NCBI GenBank assembly: GCA_902826815.1
Contig: CADEGF010000008.1
Coordinates: 1-64,000 of the forward strand
DNA: 64,000 nt
Reading direction: 5' to 3'
DNA from: an uncultured Mycobacteriaceae bacterium
GTDB lineage: Bacteria > Actinomycetota > Actinomycetes > Mycobacteriales > Mycobacteriaceae
This document shows, piece after piece, positions 16,539-24,766 of the stretch. A program made the position numbers and the translations under genes. The notes under the pieces were generated by a model, which saw only the letters and a list, made by a program, of their open reading frames with translations, was not told the origin of the DNA and did not search any database. Every line of letters begins with the position of its first letter. The stretch's first letter is position 1.

Positions 16539-16929
16539 CCGTTCAACTCACGCTAATCGCAAGTAATTGCAGGTGAGATAGCCCAGTGACAGGACCTGTC
16601 AGCTGTGTGCAGGGGTCGCGAGGCCAGTGCTGGACACTGTTGTCGCAGGTGTATGGCGTCGGCGTGTCTGAGACGGAACACCCTTAGGTCCAGCAAACTC
16701 GCGCCGGTTACCGACAGGCATTGCGACACGTACCCCTCCGCGTTGCCGGTGTGATGCCGTCCCGTTATGTTCCTCCTGTCAACGATGAGCAAAACGTAAG
16801 AAGAACATGTGGACTTTCTCATTTGTCGCACGTGTGACGCTTGCGTCGTGTGTGGTGTAGGCGTACTAACCAGCACGGCCAACAACTCGGTGATCCGCAA
16901 GGTTCACCGCCGACAGAGCTAGGGAGAAC
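16539..16929. other. long promoter/leader region of the porin gene
   Basis: 391 bp without a gene. Msp porin genes are known for distal promoters and long 5' leaders, and this space fits. TGTCGCACGTGTGACG at 16824-16839 is an imperfect inverted repeat of unknown role. AGGGAGAAC just before the ATG at 16930 is the ribosome site. Confidence 0.5.
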
Positions 16930-17565
16930 ATGAAGGCAATCAGTCGGGTGCTGATCGCGATGGTCGCCGCCATCGCGGCTCTTTTCGTAAGCACCGGTAC
17001 CTCACATGCGGGGCTGGACAACGAGCTGAGCCTTGTTGACGGTCAGGATCGGACGTTGACGATCCAGCAGTGGGACACCTTCCTCAACGGCGTGTTTCCG
17101 CTGGACCGCAACCGGCTGACCCGCGAGTGGTTCCACTCGGGTCGCGCCAAGTACAACGTCGCAGGCCCCGGTGCCGACGAGTTCGAGGGCACGCTGGAGC
17201 TGGGCTACCAGATCGGCTTCCCGTGGTCGCTGGGCGTCGGCATCAACTTCAGCTACACCACCCCCAACATCCTGCTCGACGACGTCTCGCTGTTCCCGGT
17301 CTTCAACCCGCTGGGCTCGGTCATCACACCCAACCTGTTCCCCGGCGTGTCGATCAGCGCTGACCTGGGTAACGGCCCCGGCATCCAAGAGGTTGCCACC
17401 TTCTCGGTTGACGTGGCAGGCCCGCAGGGCGGCGTTGCGGTCTCCAACGCGCACGGCACCGTGACCGGTGCGGCCGGTGGTGTGCTGCTGCGTCCGTTCG
17501 CCCGCCTGATCTCGTCGGCCGGTGACAGCGTCACCACCTACGGCGAGCCATGGGATATGCAGTAA
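16930..17565 (+). CDS. MspA-family outer-membrane porin
   Basis: 211 aa: a 27-aa signal peptide (MKAISRVLIAMVAAIAALFV...SHA) and a 184-aa mature chain starting GLDNELSLVD, the same size as MspA. It forms an octameric goblet in the mycolic-acid membrane that admits small hydrophilic nutrients. In MspA the pore constriction is D90-D91-G92-D93; here mature residues 90-93 read D-D-V-S, followed by LFPVFNPLG instead of the usual ITAPPFGLN-type loop, so the third acidic ring is lost. Elsewhere it is nearly MspA. Only fast growers carry these porins. Confidence 0.93.
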   Translation: MKAISRVLIAMVAAIAALFVSTGTSHAGLDNELSLVDGQDRTLTIQQWDTFLNGVFPLDRNRLTREWFHSGRAKYNVAGPGADEFEGTLELGYQIGFPWSLGVGINFSYTTPNILLDDVSLFPVFNPLGSVITPNLFPGVSISADLGNGPGIQEVATFSVDVAGPQGGVAVSNAHGTVTGAAGGVLLRPFARLISSAGDSVTTYGEPWDMQ

Positions 17566-17582
17566 CTCCCTGCTAGTCATAC

Positions 17583-17617
17583 AAAACAGCCCCCGGCCGA
17601 AAGCCGGGGGCTGTTTT
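17583..17617. terminator. strong bidirectional terminator between porin and mscL
   Basis: Two perfect 15-nt arms (17583-17597 and 17603-17617, containing CAGCCCCCGGC) flank a 5-nt CGAAA loop. A-run and T-run lie at the outer ends, so it can stop transcription from both converging genes. Confidence 0.92.
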
Positions 17618-17628
17618 GCGCGCAGGTA

Positions 17629-18066
17629 CTACTTGTCGGTCTTGTCGGCTTCGAGGACAGCTGCAGCGCCATGCTTTCCTGAGGCGTTGCCGTTCTGCGC
17701 CTCCAGGAGGTCGCGGATCTCGGTGAGAATCGTCAGCTCGGTCTCTTCCTCCTCGACCTTCTTGTCGAGTGACTTGAGTTTCTTGTACGGCACGATGATC
17801 ACGAAGTAGACGACGGCCGCGACGATGAGGAAGTTGATCGCCGCCGAGAGCACCGCGTTGAGATCGATGAATTGATCTCCGCCGATCGGGATCTTCAGGA
17901 GGCCGTACTCCTGGTCCCCGCCTGCGCCAACGCGATCGATCAGCGGCTGGACGACATGGTCGGTGAACGCGGTGACCAGTCCTGTGAACGCGGCACCGAT
18001 GACCACCGCGGTCGCGAGGTCGATCACGTTGCCTCGGGCAATGAACTCCTTGAAGCCCTTCAACAT
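17629..18066 (-). CDS. mscL: large-conductance mechanosensitive channel
   Basis: 145 aa. The N-terminal amphipathic helix and TM1 are typical of MscL: GFKEFIARGNVIDLATAVVIGAAFTGLV. After a periplasmic loop, TM2 is LSAAINFLIVAAVVYFVIIVPYKKL, followed by a charged C-terminal bundle with EEEETELTILTEIRDLLEAQNG. It opens on hypo-osmotic shock to release solutes. It converges with the porin gene and shares its terminator. The order moaB2-mscL recalls Rv0984-Rv0985c, with the small gene and porin inserted. Confidence 0.95.
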   Translation of the reverse strand: MLKGFKEFIARGNVIDLATAVVIGAAFTGLVTAFTDHVVQPLIDRVGAGGDQEYGLLKIPIGGDQFIDLNAVLSAAINFLIVAAVVYFVIIVPYKKLKSLDKKVEEEETELTILTEIRDLLEAQNGNASGKHGAAAVLEADKTDK

Positions 18067-18145
18067 GCGTGGGAATCCTTCCTACTGTCGTAGTGCGATC
18101 CGATCGAGAGAATTGCCACGTTAGTCCCACAAGGCCCCCATGAGC

Positions 18146-18793
18146 TCAGTGAAACGTCAGTGTCACCGCCTGCATCAACGTGGCGCCCGCGACATCGTTG
18201 GCGGCGTGGGCGGGCAATGCGACGAGGACGACGCGGTCGCCGGCTGCGCCAGGCCCCTTCTGCTTCTCCGAAACCAACACCACGACGGCGTCGGTGGCCA
18301 CCACCCGTGGATCGACATCGTCGTCGGCGGCCGCGAGGACGTCCACCACGTCACCCGGCCGCACGAGGTCCAACAAGGCGGTGTCGGAGAGATGCAGGGG
18401 CACGATGCGGGCGTCCCGGCCCGCCGCCAGCGCAGCCAGCCGGGGACCGAGCAGTCGGACATCGGTCAGCACCTCGCCGCGGCGAGCGGGGCCGGCCAGG
18501 GTCGAGCCGACCACCTTGTCGACGGCGGTTGAAGCTCCGTCGGGAACGGTTGCAGTCAAACGCTTTTCGAGCTTGAGGTCTGCTGCGGTCAGTTCGATGC
18601 CGGGGGACAGGTCACGCGCGGCCACCACGATGTCGGCCTGGTCGCCGTGCGGATCGGCTCGCAACGCGGTGATCGCGGAGAGCACAACGAGGCCTGCCGC
18701 TGCCGCCCTGCGGGCGGCGATGGTGCGCGTCCAATCCGGCCGCCAGTCATGAATGAGCCGGCTCAACACCGACGGATTGAGTGATTCCCCCAT
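18146..18793 (-). CDS. SAF-domain protein (CpaB/RcpC-like)
   Basis: 215 aa. A membrane helix near residues 24-42 (RTIAARRAAAAGLVVLSAIT), then an SAF domain: DIVVAARDLSPGIELTAADLKLEKR followed by GPARRGEVLTDVRL. A second region RPGDVVDVLAA...VVLVSEKQ completes the CpaB-like fold. CpaB proteins assemble Flp pili in other bacteria; no pilus genes are near, so the role is open. It lies directly before ruc on the same strand with a 69-bp gap. Likely the Rv0990c counterpart. Confidence 0.75.
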   Translation of the reverse strand: MGESLNPSVLSRLIHDWRPDWTRTIAARRAAAAGLVVLSAITALRADPHGDQADIVVAARDLSPGIELTAADLKLEKRLTATVPDGASTAVDKVVGSTLAGPARRGEVLTDVRLLGPRLAALAAGRDARIVPLHLSDTALLDLVRPGDVVDVLAAADDDVDPRVVATDAVVVLVSEKQKGPGAAGDRVVLVALPAHAANDVAGATLMQAVTLTFH

Positions 18794-18862
18794 GCCGCCA
18801 CGCTAGGCAGCAGAACATCCCGACGGGCGCGCCGTCACGACGGCTGTGGATAACTGTGTGGG

Positions 18863-19225
18863 TCAGCTGGAAGCTGCGGCAGCCTTGGTCGAGGAGCTCG
18901 AGCTGCTGTCCGACTTCGATGAGCTCGAGGCGGAGCTGTCCGACTTCGTCGACTCGGACTTCTTCTCGGTCGAGCCCGACGACGAGCTCGACGAGCTCGA
19001 GGACTCGGAGCTGCCGTTCGATGAGCCGTTGGACGAGCTCTTGGCCGCCTCGCGGCTGTCGTTGCGGTAGAAGCCGCTGCCCTTGAAGACCACGCCGACC
19101 TTGCCGAACAGCTTGCGCAGACGCCCGTCGCACTCGGGGCACTCGGTCAGCGCGTCGTCGCTGAAGGCCTGCACCAAGTCGAACTTGTTGTCGCACTCGG
19201 TGCACGCATAAGAATAGGTAGGCAC
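18863..19225 (-). CDS. ruc: FmdB-type zinc-ribbon redox chaperone (Ruc)
   Basis: 120 aa, GTG start with CGGAGGG upstream. Residues 1-45 form a zinc ribbon with C8-x2-C11 and C29-x2-C32 (YACTEC, ECPECDG). Residues 55-120 are a disordered, low-complexity Ser/Asn/Lys tail. This matches Rv0991c, named Ruc, a redox-regulated chaperone: oxidation releases zinc and the disordered tail is needed for binding clients. The tail is unusually serine-rich here and its DNA is a run of TCG/AGC-type codons, so its length may vary between strains. Confidence 0.85.
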   Translation of the reverse strand: MPTYSYACTECDNKFDLVQAFSDDALTECPECDGRLRKLFGKVGVVFKGSGFYRNDSREAAKSSSNGSSNGSSESSSSSSSSSGSTEKKSESTKSDSSASSSSKSDSSSSSSTKAAAASS

Positions 19226-19291
19226 GAAAAAAACCCTCCGTGATGGTCTAACTACTTAGCACTCTACCGGCTTAAGTGCTAGAACCGCTAT

Positions 19292-20014
19292 GTGGGCCGT
19301 GTCATTCCCGTGCTGGTTGGCCTGTTCGTGCTCGGAATCGGGGTGGCGATCTGGCTGCATTTCCAGGACGAGCCCGCGGCCAGGCCGCCGGATGCCTCGC
19401 CACGGCCGACAACATCGCAACCGACGGCCATCCCGCCCGGCACCCCCGCCTTCGACGCCGCACGCGCAACGCTGAACCGGCTGCCGGTCAAGGGCTGGGA
19501 CCGTGTCACCGATTACGCCCGCTACCGCTTCGGTGACACGTGGAGCGACGACGTCAACGTCGAGTTCGGCCACAACGGCTGCAACACCCGCGACGACATC
19601 CTGCGCCGCGACCTGGCGGACCTGGTCGTGCGTCCCGGCACCTGCTACGCGCAGAGCGGCGTGCTGCACGACCCCTATACGGACCAGACGATCCCGTTCA
19701 CCCGCGGCCCTACGACGTCGGACGTCGTGCAGATCGACCACCTGGTGTCGCTGTCGGACGCCTGGTACAAGGGTGCACGCGAATGGGACGACCAACGTCG
19801 CCGCGACTTCGCCAACGATCCGCGCAACCTGTTGGCCGTCGGTGCACAAGCCAACTTCAACAAGGCATTTCGCGATGCCACCGCGTGGCTGCCGACCAAC
19901 GAGGCGTTCCGCTGCGAGTTCGTCGCGCGCCAGATCGACGTCAAGGCCGCCTACGGGCTGTGGCTTTCGGCGAACGAGAAGCGGGCCATGCGCGACGTGC
20001 TTGCGCGCTGTTAG
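19292..20014 (+). CDS. secreted or membrane-anchored HNH-family protein (DUF1524)
   Basis: 240 aa, GTG start. An N-terminal hydrophobic segment (VIPVLVGLFVLGIGVAIWL) serves as signal or anchor, then a proline-rich linker. The DUF1524/HNH domain has VVQIDHLVSLSDAWYKGA, with the histidine of the His-Me motif, and RDFANDPRNLLAVGAQANFNKA, holding the closing Asn residues. Extracellular actinobacterial relatives are presumed nucleases. The ATG two bases upstream is in another frame. It is divergent from ruc and convergent with the cyclo-ligase gene. Confidence 0.8.
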   Translation: MGRVIPVLVGLFVLGIGVAIWLHFQDEPAARPPDASPRPTTSQPTAIPPGTPAFDAARATLNRLPVKGWDRVTDYARYRFGDTWSDDVNVEFGHNGCNTRDDILRRDLADLVVRPGTCYAQSGVLHDPYTDQTIPFTRGPTTSDVVQIDHLVSLSDAWYKGAREWDDQRRRDFANDPRNLLAVGAQANFNKAFRDATAWLPTNEAFRCEFVARQIDVKAAYGLWLSANEKRAMRDVLARC

Positions 20015-20019
20015 CCCAG

Positions 20020-20613
20020 TTAGCCGAGTTGGCCGAGCGCGACGAGGCCTTGGCGCGGCGTCAGCGCGTGCGTCATCGGGACGTCGTGCGGTTCGGCGGG
20101 CAGTTCCTCGACGAGCTCGTCGTCTCGGACCACCGCGACAAGCCGCGCGGCCGGGCCCGCAAGCCGTAGCGTCCTGTCGTAGAAACCCGCACCTCTTCCG
20201 AGCCGCGCCCCGGCCCGGTCGACGGCCAGCGCGGGCACGAACACGACGCCGGCCTCTGCGATCGCCTCGGCGGGCAGCCACGGCGCCTGCGGCTCCCGAA
20301 GTCCCATTCGGGCGGCGACGAGGCCGTCGGGTCGGTACTCACCCCACTGCATCGGCAGCGGTACGCCGTCGGCGTCACTACGAGCGACGGGGAGCAGGAC
20401 CCGCTTGTCGAGCCGTAACAGCGTGTCCAACAGGGCGATTGAGCCCGGTTCGAATGCGATCGGCACGTAGGCGCAGACCGTTTGCCCGTCGCCGACCACA
20501 TCCGGTAGATGGCCGCACAAGGCGTCGGCCTCGGCGTCGTGAACGTCCGGGGTGACCGCGCGTCGGGCCGCGAGGATCGCCGCCCGCATCTCGGCCTTGG
20601 TCCCGGATCCCAC
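20020..20613 (-). CDS. 5-formyltetrahydrofolate cyclo-ligase
   Basis: 197 aa. It converts 5-formyl-THF plus ATP to 5,10-methenyl-THF in the cytosol. Family marks are the basic N-terminus KAEMRAAILAARRAVTP, the acidic IALLDTLLRLDKRVLLP region, and the C-terminal phosphate loop LGRGAGFYDRTLR. The length is normal. Start codon GTG at 20613. It lies between the HNH gene and galU as does Rv0992c. Its start region is 63 bp from galU in divergent orientation, so the two share a promoter zone. Confidence 0.9.
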   Translation of the reverse strand: MGSGTKAEMRAAILAARRAVTPDVHDAEADALCGHLPDVVGDGQTVCAYVPIAFEPGSIALLDTLLRLDKRVLLPVARSDADGVPLPMQWGEYRPDGLVAARMGLREPQAPWLPAEAIAEAGVVFVPALAVDRAGARLGRGAGFYDRTLRLAGPAARLVAVVRDDELVEELPAEPHDVPMTHALTPRQGLVALGQLG

Positions 20614-20676
20614 GTGTTCACGATGTCATGGTGCCGACACGGGTGGCGCATAACGGGATGGCGATACTGTGGGGCG

Positions 20677-21588
20677 ATGAACCGCGCCCAGGTCTCCATT
20701 CCGCGCACGGCTGTCGTGCCGGCCGCCGGCTTGGGGACCCGTTTCCTGCCCGCGACGAAGACGGTGCCCAAGGAGCTGCTGCCCGTCGTCGACACCCCGG
20801 GCATCGAGCTGGTCGCCGCGGAAGCGGCGGAGGGAGGCGCGGAGCGGCTGATCATCGTCACCTCCGAAGGCAAGGACGGCGTCGTCGCCCACTTCGTGGA
20901 GGACCTCGTCCTCGAGGGCACGCTGGAGGAGCGCGGCAAGAAGTCGATGCTGGAGAAGGTCCGGCGCGCGCCAGGTCTGATCAAGGTGGAATCGGTCGTG
21001 CAGGCCGAACCGCTCGGGCTCGGCCATGCCGTCAGCTGCGTCGAACCCGTCCTGTTGCCCGACGAGGACGCCATCGCGGTGCTGCTGCCCGACGACCTTG
21101 TGCTGCCGACCGGGGTGCTCGAGACGATGTCGAAGGTGCGGGCCAAGCGCGGCGGTTCGGTGCTGTGCGCCATCGAGGTGCCGAAGGAAGAGATCAGCGC
21201 CTACGGCGTATTCGACGTCGAGCCCGTCGCAGATACCAACAATCCCAACGTGTTACGGGTCAAGGGGATGTTCGAGAAGCCCAAGGCCGAGGATGCGCCG
21301 TCGCCGTATGCCGCCGCGGGCCGGTATGTGCTCGACCGCAAGATCTTCGATGCGCTGCGTCGGGTGCCCCGCGGTGCGGGCGGTGAGATCCAGCTGACGG
21401 ACGCGATCGCGCTGCTGATCAACGAGGGCCATCCCGTGCACGTCGTGGTGCATCGCGGTGATCGACACGACCTGGGAAATCCCGGAGGCTACCTCAAGGC
21501 TGCGGTTGACTTTGCATTGCAGCGCGACGACTACGGCCCGGAACTGCGGCGGTGGTTGGTGGAACGGTTGGGCCTGGTCGACTGCTGA
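20677..21588 (+). CDS. galU: UTP-glucose-1-phosphate uridylyltransferase
   Basis: 303 aa. The nucleotidyl-transferase motif AVVPAAGLGTRFLPATKTVPKELLP is at the N-terminus, with the metal-binding LLPDD further on and FEKPKAEDAPSPYAAAGRYVL near the sugar site. It makes UDP-glucose for trehalose, cell-wall polysaccharides and glycolipids. I chose ATG 20677 (MNRAQVSIPRTA); a longer open frame upstream overlaps the cyclo-ligase gene. It starts the galU-glp-rimJ gene run. Confidence 0.95.
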   Translation: MNRAQVSIPRTAVVPAAGLGTRFLPATKTVPKELLPVVDTPGIELVAAEAAEGGAERLIIVTSEGKDGVVAHFVEDLVLEGTLEERGKKSMLEKVRRAPGLIKVESVVQAEPLGLGHAVSCVEPVLLPDEDAIAVLLPDDLVLPTGVLETMSKVRAKRGGSVLCAIEVPKEEISAYGVFDVEPVADTNNPNVLRVKGMFEKPKAEDAPSPYAAAGRYVLDRKIFDALRRVPRGAGGEIQLTDAIALLINEGHPVHVVVHRGDRHDLGNPGGYLKAAVDFALQRDDYGPELRRWLVERLGLVDC

Positions 21589-21624
21589 CACGTCTGACGG
21601 CCCCGCGACGGAGAAAGGCGTCTT

Positions 21625-22917
21625 GTGCGTTCGGTTGAGGAGCAACAGGCACGAGTCACGGCCGCTGCGGTAGCCCCCCGGCCGGTGCGCGTCGCGATCG
21701 CGGAGGCCCAAGGCCTGATGTGCGCCGAGGAAGTGGTCACCGAGCGTCCGCTGCCCGGCTTCGACCAGGCGGCGATCGACGGGTACGCGGTGCGCAGCGT
21801 CGATGTGCTCGGCGTGACGCCGATACGGGGCGCCGAGGAGGATCAGGCCGGCGACGACGAGATGGGCGACGACGCGGGCGAACAACAGGTCAGCCTGCCC
21901 GTGATGGGCACGATTTCGGCGGGTGAGCGCACGCCCTCGCGACTGCAGCCGAGGCAGGCCGCTCGCGTGCAGACCGGCGCTCCGATGCCGACGCTCGCCG
22001 ATGCGGTGCTTCCGCTGCGCTGGACCGACGGCGGAGAGTCACGGGTGAAGGTGTTGCGGCCGGTGCGCTCGGGCGCCTATGTCCGCCGCACGGGCGACGA
22101 CGTCCAACCCGGCGATGTGGCGGTGCGCTCTGGCACGATCATCGGCGCGGCGCAGGTCGGGCTGCTTGCGGCGGTTGGTCGCGAACGCGTGCTTGTGCAT
22201 CCGCGGCCGCGGCTGTCGGTGTTGAGCGTCGGCGGCGAGCTGGTCGACACCTCCCGCACGCCAGGCAACGGCCAGGTCTACGACGTCAACTCGTATGCGC
22301 TCGCCGCTGCGGGCCGCGATGCGGGCGCCGAGGTGAACCGCGTCGGCATCGTCGACACCGATCCCAAGGAACTGCGCGACGTCGTCGAGGGGCAGGTGAA
22401 TCGGGCCGAGGTGGTGGTGATCGCCGGGGCCGTCGGTGGTGCGGCGGCCGAGAGCGTCCGCACGGTGCTCGCCGAACTGGGCGATATGGAAGTGACCCGG
22501 ATCGCGATGCACCCGGGTTCGGTCCAGGGGTTCGGCCAGCTCGGCGTCGAGGGCGTTCCGGTGTTTCTGCTGCCTGCCAACCCGGTCAGCGCGCTTGTGG
22601 TGTTCGAGGTGATGGTGCGGCCGCTGATCAGGCTGTCGCTGGGTAAGCGCCAGCCGTTGCGGCGGGTTGTGCAGGCCCGCGCGCTGTCGCCGATCACGTC
22701 GGTGGCGGGGCGGAAGGGGTATCTGCGCGGGCAGTTGATGCGCGATCAGGACACCGGCGAGTACCTAGTGCAGGCGCTCGGCGGGGCGCCTGGGGCGTCG
22801 TCGCATCTGCTGGCGACGCTGGCCGAAGCGAATTGTCTTGTGATGGTTCCCAGCGAGGCCGAGGAGGTTCGCACCGGTGAGATCGTCGACGTCGCCTTCC
22901 TAGCGCAGCGCGGTTGA
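21625..22917 (+). CDS. glp: MoeA/gephyrin-like divisome protein Glp
   Basis: 430 aa, GTG start with GAGAAAGG upstream. All MoeA domains are present: VTERPLPGFDQAAIDGYAV, RLQPRQAARVQTGAPMP, the molybdopterin-binding VLSVGGELVD...YDVNSYALAAAGRDAG, and FLLPANPVSALVVFEVMVRP. An acidic insert (EEDQAGDDEMGDDAGEQQ) interrupts domain I. M. tuberculosis calls this gene moeA1 (Rv0994). In corynebacteria the ortholog Glp works in division with its membrane receptor GlpR, encoded here at 24767. A moonlighting or purely divisome role is therefore likely. Confidence 0.85.
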   Translation: MRSVEEQQARVTAAAVAPRPVRVAIAEAQGLMCAEEVVTERPLPGFDQAAIDGYAVRSVDVLGVTPIRGAEEDQAGDDEMGDDAGEQQVSLPVMGTISAGERTPSRLQPRQAARVQTGAPMPTLADAVLPLRWTDGGESRVKVLRPVRSGAYVRRTGDDVQPGDVAVRSGTIIGAAQVGLLAAVGRERVLVHPRPRLSVLSVGGELVDTSRTPGNGQVYDVNSYALAAAGRDAGAEVNRVGIVDTDPKELRDVVEGQVNRAEVVVIAGAVGGAAAESVRTVLAELGDMEVTRIAMHPGSVQGFGQLGVEGVPVFLLPANPVSALVVFEVMVRPLIRLSLGKRQPLRRVVQARALSPITSVAGRKGYLRGQLMRDQDTGEYLVQALGGAPGASSHLLATLAEANCLVMVPSEAEEVRTGEIVDVAFLAQRG

Positions 22918-23585
22918 GCGACAATCCCGTCGTGAGCCTGTGGCGTTCGTCCCCCGCCCATCCAGGCTGGCCGACGCCTGTCGGACCGCTCCGGGTGCCT
23001 GGCGGCGTGGTCGGCCTACGGCCGGTACGGCTGCGCGACGGCGCGGTGTGGAGCCGCATCAGGTTGGCCGATCGCGCGCATCTGGAGCCGTGGGAGCCCA
23101 GTACGGAAGTCAATTGGGATGTGCGACACGCGATTTCGCAGTGGCCGTCGGTCTGCTCGGGACTGCGGTCCGAAGCCCGCAAGGGGCGGATGCTGCCGTA
23201 CGTGATCGAGGTCGACGGTGAGTTCGGTGGCCAGCTGACCATCGGGAACGTCACGCATGGTGCATTGCGGTCGGCATGGATCGGCTACTGGGTGGCCACG
23301 TCGCACATCGGCGGGGGCGTGGCGACCGCGGCGCTGGCGCTGGGGATGGATCACGCGTTCGGCCCGGTTCGGTTGCATCGGCTGGAGGCGACGGTGCGGC
23401 CGGAGAACGCCGCGAGCCGCGCCGTGCTCGCGAAGGCCGGGTTTCGCGAGGAGGGCCTGCTGAAGCGCTATCTCGAGGTCGACGGCGCCTGGCGCGATCA
23501 TCTGCTGGTGGCGGTCACCGTCGAGGAGATCCAAGGGTCGGTGACGTCGCTGCTGATCCGCGACGGCCACGCCAACTGGGCCTAG
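22914..23585 (+). CDS. rimJ: GNAT acetyltransferase, RimJ-like
   Basis: 223 aa from a TTG that overlaps the glp stop; a GTG at 22932 giving MSLWRSSP is an equally good start. It is a GNAT fold with VGLRPVRLRDGAVWSRIR at the beginning, the acetyl-CoA segment VATSHIGGGVATAALALGMDHAF, and LEATVRPENAASRAVLAKAGFREEG. RimJ-type enzymes acetylate protein N-termini, classically ribosomal S5; the substrate here is unproven. Counterpart of Rv0995 and probably co-transcribed with galU and glp. Confidence 0.85.
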   Translation: MSDNPVVSLWRSSPAHPGWPTPVGPLRVPGGVVGLRPVRLRDGAVWSRIRLADRAHLEPWEPSTEVNWDVRHAISQWPSVCSGLRSEARKGRMLPYVIEVDGEFGGQLTIGNVTHGALRSAWIGYWVATSHIGGGVATAALALGMDHAFGPVRLHRLEATVRPENAASRAVLAKAGFREEGLLKRYLEVDGAWRDHLLVAVTVEEIQGSVTSLLIRDGHANWA

Positions 23586-23652
23586 GTCGCTGGCGAGGGT
23601 GTCGGTTGTGCGGTTTCATACGCAGCCCGCCGGCGCGTCCAAATCCGCACAA

Positions 23653-24528
23653 TCACCACGTCTTGGGGCACCCGCGGGCTATGAGTGCAGCGCCGACGCG
23701 GTTGAGGAGCAGCCGCCAGCCGTGCTGCACCATGCCGCTGGTGGCCTTGAAGTCCTGCCAGCCCAGTTCGGGCAATCGCGTGAATCGCTCGGCGTCCCAA
23801 TGTCGTTGTCTGGCGTTGGTGTAGTGGTGTGCGCCTTCGAAGTCCACGCCGACGAGGTAGTCGCGCCAGCCCATGTCGATGACTGCGACGAGGACGCCGT
23901 ATTTGTCGACGACGGGTATCTGGGTCTGCGGTGGCGGAAAACCGTTGAGCACGAAGAGCAATCGCGTCCGCGACTCCCACGGCGATTCCGCCCCGCGGTC
24001 GACCAGATCGAGCGTGCGGCGAAGTTGCGTCAGGCCGCGGACCCCGGGATGTACGGCGGCCACGGACTCGATATCGCGAACCTTGACGTCGGTGGCGTTC
24101 ATCAGTGCGTCGACACGCTGAACGCCCGCGACGAGTTCGAGACGTCTGCCGACATCGAAGGCGGTGCGCGCGGCGGTCGTCACACCCATCCCGTCGACGC
24201 GCTGAATCTCGCATGCCGTGACGGCATCGGTGTGCACGTCCAGCATCGGCGGTGGCCGCCGGTTGGTGTGGATCAACTCGGCAGGCAGTCCCGGCTCGAT
24301 CCACTTCGTGCCCAGCATCGCAGCGGCCGACAAGCCGGCGACGATGCCGAGCCGAGACGACCACAGCCAAGCCGCCTTTGCCCGCTGAGCTGCGGATAGC
24401 TCCGCGCCCTTTGGGATGTGAACGGCTGGATAAACCGGTGTGTAGAACCGGCACAGCTCGCGCACCGACAGCAAGCCGGCTGCGACGGCGTCCCAACCGC
24501 GCAGCGGCCATTCCCATTCGTCCCCCAT
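23653..24528 (-). CDS. DUF559/AbiEi-like protein
   Basis: 291 aa from ATG 24528 (MGDEWEWPLRG). The N-terminal part resembles AbiEi-type winged-helix antitoxin relatives (LLSVRELCRFYTPVYPAVHIPKGAELSAAQRAKAAWLWS). The C-terminal part is a DUF559/endonuclease-like fold with VDKYGVLVAVIDMGWRDYLVGVDFEGAHHY, where D...DFEG could be nuclease acids. Proteins of this kind occur in many copies in actinobacteria. No toxin partner is adjacent. It is inserted between rimJ and glpR, which are close in M. tuberculosis. Confidence 0.7.
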   Translation of the reverse strand: MGDEWEWPLRGWDAVAAGLLSVRELCRFYTPVYPAVHIPKGAELSAAQRAKAAWLWSSRLGIVAGLSAAAMLGTKWIEPGLPAELIHTNRRPPPMLDVHTDAVTACEIQRVDGMGVTTAARTAFDVGRRLELVAGVQRVDALMNATDVKVRDIESVAAVHPGVRGLTQLRRTLDLVDRGAESPWESRTRLLFVLNGFPPPQTQIPVVDKYGVLVAVIDMGWRDYLVGVDFEGAHHYTNARQRHWDAERFTRLPELGWQDFKATSGMVQHGWRLLLNRVGAALIARGCPKTW

Positions 24529-24766
24529 GGCGGGAGCGTGCCGTCGGCCTCCGACAGCACTGGCCGACTGTGCCGATTTATCCACAGTTTCGGCGTTTCG
24601 CGTACGACACCGCACAGTCGCCGGGCCTAAGAACCCTGTGGCAAATGTGGCATAAGTGACTGTTGGTGCTTGTCAGCAGGGAATTACAGGTGTGTAATTG
24701 TCTCGGCGCGCCAACGATGGATGCGCTGGTCACGGACCTAGCCTGATGGGGAAAGGAGCAGGCGCA

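Noticed and set aside
18863-19070. Serine-codon run in ruc as a DNA repeat array or CRISPR-like element
   Set aside because: Units are irregular and in frame; it encodes the disordered tail known for this family. No CRISPR array or insertion sequence was seen anywhere in the window.
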